Shown here: positions 22,831-33,760 of the stretch, one piece after another
How positions within the stretch are numbered: position 1 is the stretch's first letter
Layout of the letters: every line of letters starts with the position of its first letter
From: Uloborus plumipes
Taxonomy: Eukaryota > Arthropoda > Arachnida > Araneae > Uloboridae
Length of the DNA: 64,000 nt
Assembly: GCA_038373865.1 (NCBI GenBank)
Contig: JAXGGA010001038.1
Coordinates: 1-64,000 of the forward strand
Direction of reading: 5' to 3'
Notes under the pieces: model-generated
Databases searched by the model: none
What the model was told of the DNA's origin: nothing
Seen by the model: the letters and a program-made list of their open reading frames with translations, nothing else
Position numbers and translations under genes: made by a program

Positions 22831-24125
22831 TAGAAGTAAATTTGAGAGATGTATTGTATGCTCCCGATCTTAGACATAATTTGTTTTCAGGTCTTATGTT
22901 AGATAAATATGGCTACAAAACTGTTTGTGAAAACGGTAAGGCTATCATTTATTCCGCAGATCATAACAAATGGTTTGAATTTAGGCAAGGCAATCAATTT
23001 TATGTGATTGAACTAATTTGCCCATAAAGTAACTTATAAAACCCTTCAGCAAACGTAATTTCTAGTGAGACAATTGAACTTCGGCATCGACGTTTTGCTC
23101 ATTGCAATTATCATAAATTGAATCATACCTCAAAGAATGGGGATGTAAATGATTTACCAGAAATTCCAATTTATAAGAGTATGTGTGGAATATGTCAAGA
23201 GGCTAAATCAAAACGCTCATCTTTTAAAAAATCAAGTGTAGTGAAGGCTCAAAATTTGTTAGACCGCGTTCACACAGACTTGTGGGGAAAGGCTCCAGTT
23301 AAAACTGAAAGTGGTTATGAGTACTATTTTCAATAATAGATGAATATTCATGTTGAGTATGGATGTATCCCTTAAAGGCAATGTGAGAGGTATTTCCAAA
23401 GTTTAAAATATTTCTTGAACGTATTCTGCGAAATGAATATATTCTGCGAATTGAATGTATTCTGCGAACACATTTTAATTTGACTGCAAATTAAAATGTG
23501 TTCGCAGTGATAATGGGGTGGAATATTGTCACAAGGAGTTTGGGAAATTTCCCGAAGAAAGAGGGATTAATCATGACAGAACTGTGTTAATGACACCGGA
23601 AATGAATCGATTTGCAGAGTTCTTTAATGGTTACGTAATGAATGCAGTCCTTGCAATGTTAATAGAATCTATATAAGTTACCAACAAAATTTTGGCTTGC
23701 TATTTCATTACGTACATGTAAGAAATCGAATTCCTATAGGTAAAAGTCCTATTGAGTTATGGTATGGAAGAGTTGCAAGTGTCAAACATTTTAGGGTATT
23801 CGGCTGTTAAACTTATGCTCATATTCCTAAACAAAAAAACGGATAAACTTTCACCTAAAGGAAAACCGGGCGTTATGGTTGGTTATACAGTAAATACGAA
23901 AGGATACCGAATTTATTTTAATTCTAATGGTAAAGTAATTAAAACTATTCATGTCAAGTTTGATGAAACTAAAATTGCAATGGACGTGATCCTGGGCCAA
24001 AAGAACTTGGTACCTTTAAGGAAAAATAAAATTGTTAGAAATGTAAAAAACAAAGTTGCTGAATATCAATCGGACAGTTTAATAATAGTGATAATGGTGA
24101 TAGTGGTAATGGAAGTGAAAACGTA
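22831..24125 (+). pseudogene. copia integrase region, frameshifted
   Basis: LRDVLYAPDLRHNLFSG opens the pre-integrase region at 22842. The HHCC-type zinc part follows (LRHRRFAHCNYHKLNH ... MCGICQEAKSKRSSF), then DRVHTDLWGKAP with the first catalytic D, VRSDNGVEYCHKEF with the second, and a broken MTPEMNRFAEF where the catalytic E-bearing NGVAERMNR-type motif normally lies. The C-terminal part continues as IGKSPIELWYGRVASVKHFR and KPGVMVGYTVNTKGYRIYF (about 23735-23960). Integrase would insert the cDNA into nuclear DNA. It has at least five frame changes; an AATG(T/A)ATTCTGCGAA motif is repeated near 23416-23470, an expansion inside the gene. Confidence 0.8.
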
Positions 24126-25890
24126 GAATTAAAACCTTCTCTTTCAAAACTTAAGTCTGAAGATTCAGATCGCTATGAAAAAACCTCTGAAGAATCAGAA
24201 AGTGAAAGACAGGGGATACTAAAAATTTAAAAAGTTTGGGATCGAAAAATTCAGTTAAAGTTAAGTGGATTCGCTTCGAACAGAATAAGAAAGATAAATC
24301 GCGAATAGACATATTTTACAAACTTGAAAATGATGATCGTAAATTCAATTGCATCAAAAATGTAAGGAAGTTTTGTAAAAAGAATAATATTTATTTGTGA
24401 AAGAACTTTTTAATTTTTGGCCAACTGAAAATTTTGATAAATGGTTGTAGTTGGGTGTACACTAAAAAGTTTACCATCAAGGGAAAGTTAAGTCATTTAA
24501 AAGCAGATTGGTTGCGTCAGGATACACTCAGGGACGTGAAACTTACGACGCACCAATACGACGCAAGTTTTTGCACCAATACTAGATATTTCCCTTATAC
24601 GTTTATTTTTTACAATATTCGTTGTAATTTTGAAATGGAGGGATGTCCAATTAGGCGTAAAAATTGCTTATTTATATGCGGACTTAAAAAATGAAGTGTT
24701 TATGAAACTAAACAACCTCCCGGTTATTTAAATTTAAAACGAAAACCAGACTAGGTTTGCAAGCTCAATAAAGCCATTAATGGACTACACCAATCTGGCA
24801 GGGCTTGGTTTCGAACATTTGACAAGGCTTTCATTTCTTTTGCTGTTGTGTGATTAAATTGGTGTAATTGTGTATACATGCTGAAAGGTAAAAACATATT
24901 GTTACTTGTATACGTAGATGATATGACTGTTTTTGGGAAAAGTAATAATATTGGAAAAAGTATAAATCTAATATTGACATTGACTGAAACAAAAAATTTA
25001 ATTTAAATTACGTAGGCAAAACTTCTAAACTGTTAGGAATTGAATTTTATCGGAATGCATAAGTTTATTTTGCATCAAAGAAATTGTATTTCAATTTTAA
25101 AAAACAGATTATTTGGATCAATAGAAGTTTCGTAAGATTACCTATAGTGAAAGAATTTTTATCAAATAATGTTCAAAATTTAAGCTGCCTTAAATTTACC
25201 TTATCGTAATTTATTAGGGTATCTGGCTTTTTTAGCTACTCTCACAAAACCGGACATAATGTACGCAGTAAATGTACTTTCTCAATATCAGCAGAATCCT
25301 TTGATGGATCATTGGAAATGTTTAGTTAAGTTATTTAATTACATGTTAGATACAGAATTGTTAGGATTAAACTTTTCAAGAGCTAAACATTTTCGTTTAA
25401 GTTGTTAGTCCGATGCATCGCTTGCACAATTCTTAACTGATAGGAAATCAACTATCGGGAATGTAATCTTTTTACATAATGTACTTATTAATAGGCGAAC
25501 TGTAAAGCAAAAATTGTGTTGCTACTAGCTTAATGGAATCGGAGTACATTGCTCTAGTAGATGTAGCTAAAGAAATTTTGTGGTTTACGAGAATTTGCAG
25601 TGAACTTTTGGGTTTAAAAATTAAATTCGAGGAACCGTCTTTATTTATTGATAATACTGCGGCGATAGATTTTTGCAAACTCTCCAATAGAAAACAAGCG
25701 TACTCGTCATATTGACATAAAGTATCATTTCTTTAGAGAATTGTGAAAAGAAAAATACTTTAAGTTAAAATTTGTACCTAAGGATCAAAATTGTGCAGAT
25801 TATTTTACAAAACCAATTACAAATAAGAAACGTAAGCAGTTTTTGAAAATGTTGTATGGTATGTTGTAAGTTATGTATTGTGTTTTATAA
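24126..25890 (+). pseudogene. copia reverse transcriptase and RNase H, frameshifted
   Basis: Fragments in order: KGKLSHLKADWL with the GYTQGRETYDA motif (about 24480-24550), LLLVYVDDMTVFGKSNNIG with the catalytic YVDD box (about 24900-24950), YRNLLGYLAFLATLTKPDIM-like text near 25205-25260, SDASLAQFLTDRKSTIG of RNase H (about 25410-25460), then SLMESEYIALVDVAKEILWF and IDNTAAIDFCKLSNRK (25530-25690), and VPKDQNCADYFTKPITNKK (about 25775-25830). This is the usual copia Pol C-terminus. The enzyme would copy element RNA into cDNA. The region holds many frame changes and in-frame stops, so no activity is expected. Confidence 0.85.
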
Positions 25891-25927
25891 TATTTCCTGT
25901 AGTTTTTTCCAGTCCGATGGGGCCGAA

Positions 25928-26172
25928 TGAGAGAATTCGAACTGAAAAGAAACGTGTCATCTAGATTTCGCTTATGTAAATTTGCCTAGGTGGCGTCTTT
26001 TAGTTATATAATTAACTCAAGATTTGATTCTGGGCGAGATTTGATGGACGGCTAAAGTTAAAGCCTATTTTACTAGCTCAGAGAGCTCTCTTTTTACTTT
26101 AAGATGTATATTATACAAATAAAACGATTTTTACTACATGTCTCTTGCTCATCCTGCTTCTGCAAACTACCA
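25928..26172 (+). repeat. 3' LTR of the copia element, 245 bp
   Basis: Starts TGAGAGAATTCGAACTGA just after a purine-rich GATGGGGCCGAA stretch (possible polypurine tract) and ends GCAAACTACCA. TG...CA ends and match to the 5' LTR parts support the call. Confidence 0.85.
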
Positions 26173-27320
26173 CGTCTTGCGTTCATGTCATTAAGTTTAT
26201 AACAGTAATAGTTTTTTTTAGTTAAAAAATCTAACTCTCGTTAAAGTAGTACTATAAAATATGGGTATCGCATTGCTTTTTCAGTGTAAAAGTAAATAGT
26301 ATTAAACCGCATACTTATCAGTATCAATGTTTTTAGGCAAAAATAACTGCATTATTTGCTATGCTTTCAAATCCTAAGGAAACTACTTTTTACGACAGAA
26401 AAACGTAAAGCAAGTACTGCCTATGTAATGTTGTCTGATTTTTTATAACATACAAAACCATCTGATTTCTTTTTCGTTAGTGTTTTAGCTATACAAGAAA
26501 ATAATTTTGGTCATGAAAAGCAACAATGTTAAAAATAAACCTTTTAACACAAAAATCACTATTTACTGATGAATTTGTCCGGGAAGGGGGGCAAATACCA
26601 TCGGACACTTAATTCATAAGTCAGTATTCCACTGCTTAATTTACATTTTATCATTTTTTAATTCACAGTAAAATTCCTTTATACGACAACATATTGCAGC
26701 TAATTTTACAGTTCACTATTGCTAATTTCACAGTAAAAATTCTTTTATAAGACGAAATATTACTGCTAATTTTAAAATTTACTATTGTTAATTTCACAGT
26801 AAAATTCCTTTATAAAACTATATCTTACTGCTAATTTTACAGTTTACTACTGTTAATTTCACAGTAAAATTCCGTTATAAGACAGTATATGACTGCTAAT
26901 TTAACAATTTATCACTATAAATTTTACAATAAATTTCCGTTATAAAACAATATATTACTGCTAATTTTACAGTTTACTACTGTTAATTTCACAGTAAAAT
27001 TCCGTTATAAGACAGTATATGACTTCTAATTTTACAGTTTATCACTATAAATTTTACAATAAATGTTTTTTTTATAAAACAGTATATTATTGTGAATTTT
27101 ACAGTTTATCACTGTAGATTTTACAATAAATGTTCTTTATAAAACAGTATATTTCTGTGAATTTTACAGTTTATCCCTGTAAATTTTACAATAAATGTTC
27201 TTTATAAAACAGTATATTACTGGGAATTTTACAGTTAATTTTTGCAAAGTTTACAGTTCTAAACTGGAACTTCAGCTGCCAGTATTTTATTGTAAAATCA
27301 ACGCCTTTTTTTTTGCAGTG
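26173..27320 (-). repeat. Right arm of inverted duplication, part 2
   Basis: This is the reverse complement of 10371 to about 11925, ending TTTGCAGTG at 27320, the mirror image of CACTGCAAAAA at 10371. Shared landmarks include ATGGGTATCGCATT (26262) and CATGAAAAGCAACAATGTT (26513). Confidence 0.8.
26665..27240. repeat. Tandem array, period about 65 bp, eight to nine copies
   Basis: The unit reads approximately ATTTTACAGTTTATCACTGT, ...TTTTACAATAAATGTTC, ...TTTATAAAACAGTATATTAC. Two sub-types alternate in part (CACAGTAAAATTCCGTTATA versus TTTACAATAAATGTTCTTTA). It lies inside the CACTG-family end of the right arm. Confidence 0.85.
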
Positions 27321-28261
27321 CGTAGCTAAAAGTACATGTCATTGAAATTACGATGCTTACCCAATGTGTTTTTTGCCGAAATACTTTTTTTTAACAACAC
27401 CGTAATGAGGAAATAAATCATTACCTTCGTTTTAATCTACTGTTTAAAACGTATTGATTTTTTTTTCAAATAACTTCTGCCATACTATATCAATATTTTT
27501 CAATAGGAATGCAACAGAAAATAATTTATGTTTATTTTTCGATAAAAACAAGCTAATTAATGACGTATAATCAGTATCATCGAATTTCTTAGATTTCTGC
27601 AACAATTTGCTTCACATGATGGGGGATAATCATTACTGTCATCTAATCTTTTGTTACGTTTTGAGAATTCATTTCTTTAAAGACATTCTATGAAAATTCT
27701 TTTTAAAGGAAGCTAATTAGTTGCACAGAACTGATATTTTTTGAAAAAAAAATGAAATCATGTTGACTGTAATGGATATTAGCTCCTCTCCATTAACCCG
27801 TAAGGTAAAAATCTTCCTCATCAGGATAAAAGGTAAATTTAAACGCTGGTGTTTCAAACTTCATGGGTTTATAAAAATGTTTTCTTCATTTTCTAAAAAT
27901 CGAAACCATAGAAATAACATTCTTCTTTTATTCGCTAAATAATACGTAGTTTCAGATTACTTAGTGAGATGAATAAAATTTAAAAATTTTTGTTATCATA
28001 GAGCATATCTTTTTTTTTTTTTTTGAATATTCGCAAAATATTTTCACTTGGTATAAAAATTGAATTTTCCCAGTTTTAAAAAGCTCATATTTTGCTATTT
28101 TAGTCTTTGCCACTGCAGAAAAAATGTTCTAATTCCTAAAATTGCCATTATAATTGTACTAAATGTTTTTAAATATTACTTGCTTGGTTTCTTATACATT
28201 TTAAAACTTAATACCAGCAACTGTTTATTTACATCTGATTAAATGTGTCAATTCACGAAAT
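27321..28261. other. AT-rich spacer
   Basis: No gene is recognised. Short frames at 27760-27942 and 28060-28242 show no domain and no codon bias. Confidence 0.5.
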
Positions 28262-28654
28262 GCCCCCGTGGGATAAAATTACTCGAATTGTTTTGCAAAC
28301 AACGTTGATTAAACAAGCTATGATTTGTTCTGATCCCCGAGACCAGCAGTGCTAGATCAGGTCCATGAGTCTATTCACCCGTAAAAAGTCAAGAACCATC
28401 AAGGGGTTTTGGATAAGATCCAATTTGGAAAGCCCCAGACATGATAAATATGCTCAGGGGAGGCCTAAGTAGAAGAGCACTTAGTGCACATCTCGAAGAC
28501 TCTAGTTCCGTTAATGAACGTCATTGTCAGTAGATAGCACCTAAGGAAACGGGAAAGAGCAGTTTGGTCTTTTCTGCTGCCTTTTGCCATCAGAGCGCCG
28601 CCAGGGCGATCACTCTGGTATCATGAATGCTTTGGCGGTTTCAGCCAAGCTGCC

Positions 28655-29668
28655 CTATTCTCTGCCCTGGAAGTTGAGAATAGTTCGGTAAACGTAAGAG
28701 GGGTCCACCTTGATCTCGCTGGCACCGGCTCTCGCCAAACTGTTAGCAAGTTCGTTTCCCACAACGTTCACATGGGAAGGGATCCATTGAAGGTGGATCT
28801 GACATGAACATGAAAGCTGTTTCAAGATCCTAAGAATGTGGGTCCCTGTACTATCCCTCACATTATGCCAATCCGCCAAGTGCTGGATGGCACTTCTACT
28901 GTCCGAGAAGATCCAGATATCCTTCACATTTGGTAGCGACATGATTGACTTCAGACCCTCGAGAATTGCAATGAGCTCGCTTCGGAAAACCGAGCAACAG
29001 TCTGGGTTTCTTCTTTGAATCTTAATTTCTTGTCGTTGAAGTCTAATATAAATGCCACTACCAGAACGTTCATTGTCAAGTTTGTTTCCGTCAGTGTACA
29101 TATGGACAGCATCAATGGGAACTCTATTAATTCTTTCTAGGGCCAACAGTTTCAGGTAGCAAGGCAATTCCATATGTTTGCTAACTTGAACAGAAAGATT
29201 GGTATGAAAGTAGACCCCGTCAAGACCCTCAGCAGGGTCGATGACTTGAGTTAGGCTGTGCTGTTCAACAGAACTGGCAATAATTTTCTCAGAAGTGACT
29301 CTACTAAAGGGACTGTCCCGTTTAAGCCTCTGGTTATTTCTCCAAGAACCGAGAAGCTTCGAGGTACGATTTTGGGACCCAAGACTGGAGAGTTTATTGT
29401 AATATTTTACTAGGCATGCTTTTCTCTTAAGACTCAATGGCTGCAGATTGGCCTCAAAAAGTACGATATTATTTGGACATGAGTTGCGAAGTCCTGTAAT
29501 AATCCTTGCAGCACTAAGCTGGATCCTTTCAAGTTTTTGCAGGTTTGTTTCAGATGCATAGTAGAAGATGGGGATTCCGTATTCCAATATGGGTCGAATA
29601 AGAGAAATAAAAGTATTTCTTAATGTACTAGCGTCGGCAACCCAGTCACGACCTGCAATGTATTTCAA
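28655..29668 (-). pseudogene. LINE ORF2 C-terminal part with RNase H domain
   Basis: A 337-codon open stretch. It starts with the post-RT thumb region (STLRNTFISLIRPILEYG) and a long connector. RNase H spans roughly residues 185-325: MYTDGNK (first acid), FRSELIAILEG (E), IFSDSRSAI (D), then IPSHVNVVGNELANSLARAG. In the last motif the usual fourth acid (GNE.AD) is replaced by N, which may reduce activity. The stretch begins at an internal Met only because a TGA stop lies just upstream (in ALKARTR*RILKYIAG near 29690). RNase H would remove the RNA template from the RNA:DNA hybrid. Confidence 0.85.
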
Positions 29669-31245
29669 AATTCTTCAACGTGTCCTAGCTTTCAGAGCCA
29701 GCTTATCCAGATGTCCATTTCCCAGTATCTCAGGATCCAGTATGAGACCCAGATATTCTGGGTGTTTCTTCACTTCTAGGGGCTGATTGTTCTTTACGAT
29801 TTTTGGACGGAAATTGTATAGTTTTCTATTTGTTGTGAAGAAATTCACAGTAGACTTTGATGGATTAAAACTTAGTTTGTGATCAACAGAGAAGTTCCAC
29901 GTAGCCAGTCAGAGCTAGATTTACTCTCTCCTCCATTTTCTCAATATCAGGGCCAGAGCTCCAAACGACTATGTCATCTGCAAATATGCCAATGTCACAG
30001 TTCTCTGGTATAGTCTTTTCAATTCCTGCAATAAAAAGCGCAAACAGTGTAGGACTCAGTACTGAGCCTTGAGGAACTCCTTGGCTCATTTTAAAACTGT
30101 TTGATGTCTGATTATTGAATCTCACTCTGATGTGTCTATCTCTTAAGAAATCGTAAATCCAAGGTAGCATTCTACAACATATACCAATCTTATGTAATTT
30201 GACGATCAATTTCTGAGTCCAAACTCTGTCGAAGGCCTTTGAAAGATCAAGAAAGGCGACGGTAGTGTGGTGTGTTGGTTTCTTGTTCTGGGCGTCTCTG
30301 ACCCTCTGGCCAAAATAGAGCATCTGATCAACTGTGCTGTGACCCTCTCTAAAACTATACTGCTCCATGGGAAGAAGGTTATGTTGATTTAAGTAAAAAA
30401 TGAGTCTCTTTAAAATCATTTTCTCCATGATCTTGCATGATATGGAGGTCAAAGCAATGGGTCTAAAGCTCTCGGCAGAGGTCATGTCCTTGCCAGGTTT
30501 TCTAATGGGCACTAAGATTGCTCTCTTCCAGTCGCGAGGAAGACGACCCAGTCTCCATGAGTCGTTGATGATATCCAATAGTCTTTGTCTTCCGTGTTGA
30601 CCCAAATGAGAAATCATCTGACCATGCATACAATCTGGTCCAGGCGAAGAGTTCAATTTTGATCCTGTAATTGCAATATTTAGTTCTTCAGCTGAAAAGG
30701 CTTTGTTGAAGGTTGCCGGACCTGTATAAGGATTGCTCCGACATCCATGCACAGCAAAACTAGCCTTAGTCTTCACATGCCTATCGTTGCTAGAAAATGT
30801 TAGTCTATTTACCAATTGGTAATGCTCCCCTAAAATGTTGGCCGCCTGTTCGTCGTTTCGGGCCATAATTCCTCCACTAGAGTAGATTGTGTTGCTCTTT
30901 TCAGCTTGGGGCTGTTCTCTACTAATGCCCTTTACCAGCTTCCACAATCTACTGTTGGACGATCTCGAGTCCAGAGTTGCACAGACATCATTCCACCTAG
31001 ATCTCTTGGCCTGCATATACGTCTTTCTTAGCTGTGCATTCACTTTATTCAGTTTTATTCTATTAGTATCACTATGGTCAGAATCCAGATCACTTAGTGT
31101 TTGTGTTCTCTCCGTAATTAAGGGCTGCAGAAAAGGTATTTTCTCGGTCAAACATTGCCTTTTTCTTTTGAGTTTACCCCTAGGAATTGATTGACCAGCA
31201 GCGTCGAAAATAATCCGCTTAAAGGAAAGCCAATCGCCCTCAAGT
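29669..31245 (-). pseudogene. LINE ORF2 reverse transcriptase, lightly broken
   Basis: The open stretch 31151-29883 (422 codons) carries the RT palm: SSPGPD (about residue 167), motif A FLDLSKAFDRVW (300), motif B QGVPQGSVLSP (357) and the catalytic FADD box (390). Upstream, the reading continues in frame through PLLEGDWLSFKRIIFDAAG to about 31245, where a one-base shift separates it from the endonuclease. Downstream, a shift at about 29910 moves the sequence to WNFSVDHKLSFNPSKSTVNF, which runs to the TGA near 29690. Repairing nothing else, only two shifts and one stop separate three domains, so decay is recent. The RT motifs are intact. Confidence 0.88.
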
Positions 31246-32017
31246 AAGGGGTTTCGTGCGTACTAATTCTTCAGTTCGATCAGCGAAGGCCTGCCAATCG
31301 GCACGTTTGAAGTTCCATCGACGATTACTAGTCTTAACAGTAGGTTGTCTCTTATTCATTTCGAACAGTATCGGGAGGTGATCACTTCCTAAATGCTCAA
31401 GTACTTTCCACGCACAGGTGGGGCTGAGGTCTGGGCTAATAATGGTCACGTCTAGAGCTTCTTTAGTGTTATAGCTATGCGAACAATGAGTGTGAAATCC
31501 GTCGTTTAGAAAGACGAAGCCCTTATCATCGATCGTGTTTAGCAAATCCTCTCCTCTAGAATTATTACAAGTTGAGCCCCACAGGTGGTGTTTGGCATTA
31601 AGATCACCTAGGCAAATAGTGCTCGGTACAAGGAGGCCTTGAAGATCATCAGGAATTTTATTAGAGTCAGGAGGCTGATACATATTGAAAATGTTTAGGT
31701 TTTTACCTCTCCAGCTGGTTCTTATACCCTGGATCTCAAGATTAGAATTTTCCGTGATTTTGCTATTCACATCTATGCATTGATATTTTATATCTCTGAT
31801 GAGAAACATTAAGCCTCCTCCACTCTTATTTTGTCTATCCGGTTCGATAAATATTATAACCATTAACTTTTAGGGAACGTGTTTTTTTCAACTATTGTTT
31901 CCTGCAGGGGCTATGATTTGCACACGTGGATCTCAGCCAGGTCTCAGCACCTGATCTAATTTAACTCTGGTGGTGCTAGATGCGATTCCATTAATGTTGA
32001 GTTGGATAATTTTCAGC
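31240..32017 (-). pseudogene. LINE ORF2 endonuclease (APE-type), N-terminal frameshift
   Basis: The 207-codon open stretch 31863-31240 holds DRQNKSGGGLMFLI, ICLGDLNAKHHLWGS (catalytic D and N) and LGSDHLPILFEM (SDH), the diagnostic motifs of the AP-like endonuclease that nicks target DNA. The domain really begins further upstream: LKIIQLNINGI at about 32017 and VKLDQVLR, then VQIIAPAGN, lie in a frame interrupted by stops at about 31870-31930. The apparent start Met at 31863 is therefore internal. The catalytic E expected near ALQETK is lost (APAGNN). Confidence 0.85.
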
Positions 32018-32385
32018 GAGCTTAAGTTTGGAGTGAATGTAATATACTTTTCGAACCTGGCCCTCTTCCTAAACCAGGAGCGCGATCCTTTTTTTGGCTG
32101 CGCGACGATCGAGGCAGCATGGCAGTTATTGGATGAACCTATTCATGGATGGGGAATGGGGCACCTCTATGGTCGGAGACCTGGAGCGCCAACGGCAGAG
32201 GACTGACTTGGCTCCTGTGCCTACAAACTATAGCTGAGCATAGTGGAGTGGCCTTCACGCCTTGGGTGGCCCTACCAGGAGAATACTCTCCCGACGTACT
32301 TCACCCACTCCGCCAAGTGTCACCCCCTCGCCACGATGAGGCAGTTTGCAGGACTTGAGGGGGAGGATGCGTGTGATAGGAGGAA
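32018..32385. other. Moderately GC-rich junction between LINE and Tc1-like element
   Basis: Richer in GC than its surroundings and open for about 60-78 codons in several frames on both strands, but no domain is recognised. It should contain either the end of LINE ORF1 (minus strand) or the 5' untranslated part of the Tc1-like element (plus strand). No CACTG-type left terminal repeat was found here, so the join is a truncation point of at least one element. Confidence 0.45.
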
Positions 32386-33420
32386 ATGCCACGCAGTCCT
32401 CAACGAAGACACTTCCAGCATATAGACGACTTTACTAGGGGTATGGTGATCGGACTGAGAAGGGGAGGTTGGTCCATACGTCAAATTGCAGCTGATACCC
32501 ACATGGATGCAAGCACTGTGGCATCGGCTTGTCGGAGATGTTGGAAAGAGGAAATGTAGCCACATTGAGGGTGCAGGTGCAGCTAGAGTGGACGTCAGAC
32601 CGCTTGGATCGACGGATTCACCGACAAGCTTGGCGGACCCGCAAGTCACTTGTACGTCGATTCTGCAGCACGTGCAAGGTACCCTGGATGTTCCTGTGTC
32701 GACCAGAACCATTTCCGTTCGACTGGTTGCACGTGGCCTGCAATCACGGCGCCCGCTAAGAAGACTGCCAATTGACCTCACAGCACAGACTCCAACGTTT
32801 GAATGGTCCCGGACCAGAGCGACGTGGATGGCAGAATGGCAAACCGTAGTGTTCTCAGATGAATCCCGCTTCTGTTTGTCCAGCGATAGTCATCGCATAC
32901 GTGTGTGGCGTCGACGTGGCGAAAGATCGAATCCCGGCAGTAACTGTGGAACGCCCCACAGCGCGACAACGTGGCATAATGTTTTGGGGCGCTTATTGCA
33001 TACAATTCCGTATCACCTCTATTCGTATTCGGGGCACTATGACGGCCCAACGATATGATAGATAATGTACTGCGGCCGGTGCAATCCCCTAGCCTTCAGA
33101 GTCTGCCAAATGCAATTTTTCAACAGGATAACGCCCGGCCTCACAGTGCCTCGAATCAGCCAACATGCTCTACGAGGTGTACAGATGCTTTCCTGGCCTA
33201 CCTATTACTCTCCTGACTTGTCACTCAATCGAACATGTGTGGGACATGATGAACGCCGTTTGCAGAACCTGTCACTGCCTCTCGTTTCAGAGGACGAACT
33301 GTGGCAAATGGTTGAAAGGAATGGAGTGCCATCCCTCAGGACACCATCCGCAGGCTTATTGACTCCACGCCTAGACGTGTTTCTTCGTGCATCGCTGTCC
33401 ACGGTGGTCCTACTTCTTAA
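32386..33420 (+). pseudogene. Tc1-family transposase, multiply frameshifted
   Basis: Starts MPRSPQRRHFQHIDDFTRG; the helix-turn-helix GWSIRQIAADTHMDASTV follows at about residues 30-47, then the reading jumps frame. In successive frames: SRRPLRRLPIDL, EWSRTRATWMAEWQTVV, FSDESRFCLSSDSHRIRVWR (first catalytic D at 32858), RPTARQRGIMFWGA, FQQDNARPHSA (second D at 33127), SIEHVWDMM (third acid E at 33231) and the C-terminal VHGGPTS before TAA at 33420. All three catalytic acids survive. About 345 codons is the family norm. The enzyme would cut and paste the element at TA sites. At least six shifts make it inactive. Confidence 0.88.
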
Positions 33421-33760
33421 GCCTTGGTTTCCTAGAACGCAACAATCGTCGCCGACGCCGGGCGCGACTGCACGCTGGAATCAGAACCAGTTTGATTGGA
33501 GCGCGGCGTGAAGTGACGTCAATCTGCGGCTCAGGCGCATGCGCAGAAGAAGGCGGCGACCGTCGTCTCGCCAGAGATCGACGATTTCACTTCTAGGAAA
33601 CCGAGGCTTTACTGAGCCGACGCCGTCCTCGCTCTAAATTTTGCTTATTTATTTTGAAATAAATATCACTTATTGTTCCATGCTGTCTCTGTCTTCTTAC
33701 CAAATTTCATCAATTTCTGACCACTCCTTCTTGGTGTTGCATTTTCAATGTCGAGCAGTG
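32386..33760 (+). mobile_element. Tc1-like DNA transposon, 5' end missing
   Basis: Contains a degenerate transposase and a right end ending AATGTCGAGCAGTG at about 33760, preceded by ACCACTCCTTCTTGGTGTTG, which resembles the CACCAAGAA-containing terminal repeat of the other Tc1-like element at 45263. The matching left repeat is absent upstream. The 3' untranslated part (33421-33700) is unusually GC-rich. Confidence 0.75.

Larger units (their letters stand above)
16678..26172 (+). mobile_element. Degenerate Ty1/copia LTR retrotransposon with nested insertions
   Basis: The LTR starts TGAGAGGATTTGAACTGA at 16678 and the 3' LTR ends CTACCA at 26172. The flanks AGTCT (16673-16677) and CGTCT (26173-26177) fit a 5-bp target duplication with one mismatch, and the pre-insertion sequence is preserved in the other arm near 11915-11930. 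The order gag, zinc knuckle, protease, integrase, reverse transcriptase, RNase H is the copia order. At about 9.5 kb it is nearly twice a normal copia because other elements sit in the 5' LTR and in gag. Every domain is frameshifted, so it is inactive. Confidence 0.85.
28262..32017 (-). mobile_element. Non-LTR retrotransposon (I/jockey-like LINE with RNase H), inactive
   Basis: Read right to left it encodes an AP-type endonuclease, a reverse transcriptase and an RNase H, the domain order of I-like and related LINEs. The ORF2 protein would nick DNA and copy element RNA at the nick. Only a few single-base frame changes and one stop break it, so it is the best preserved retroelement here and perhaps the most recent. 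The ORF1 gene is not visible. The 3' UTR occupies about 28654-28262; its exact end is uncertain because no poly-A or short tandem tail was seen. Clade assignment is by domain order only. Confidence 0.85.

Noticed and set aside
16678..26172. Active endogenous retroelement
   Set aside because: Every domain is broken and the protease active-site aspartate is absent, apart from any breaks due to sequence error.
28836..31194. Plus-strand frames of 60-101 codons over the LINE
   Set aside because: These are antisense shadows of the minus-strand ORF2.
32149..33065. Several long plus and minus frames beside the LINE
   Set aside because: Within 32386-33420 only the fragments matching Tc1 transposase are meaningful; the rest are shadow frames in GC-rich DNA.
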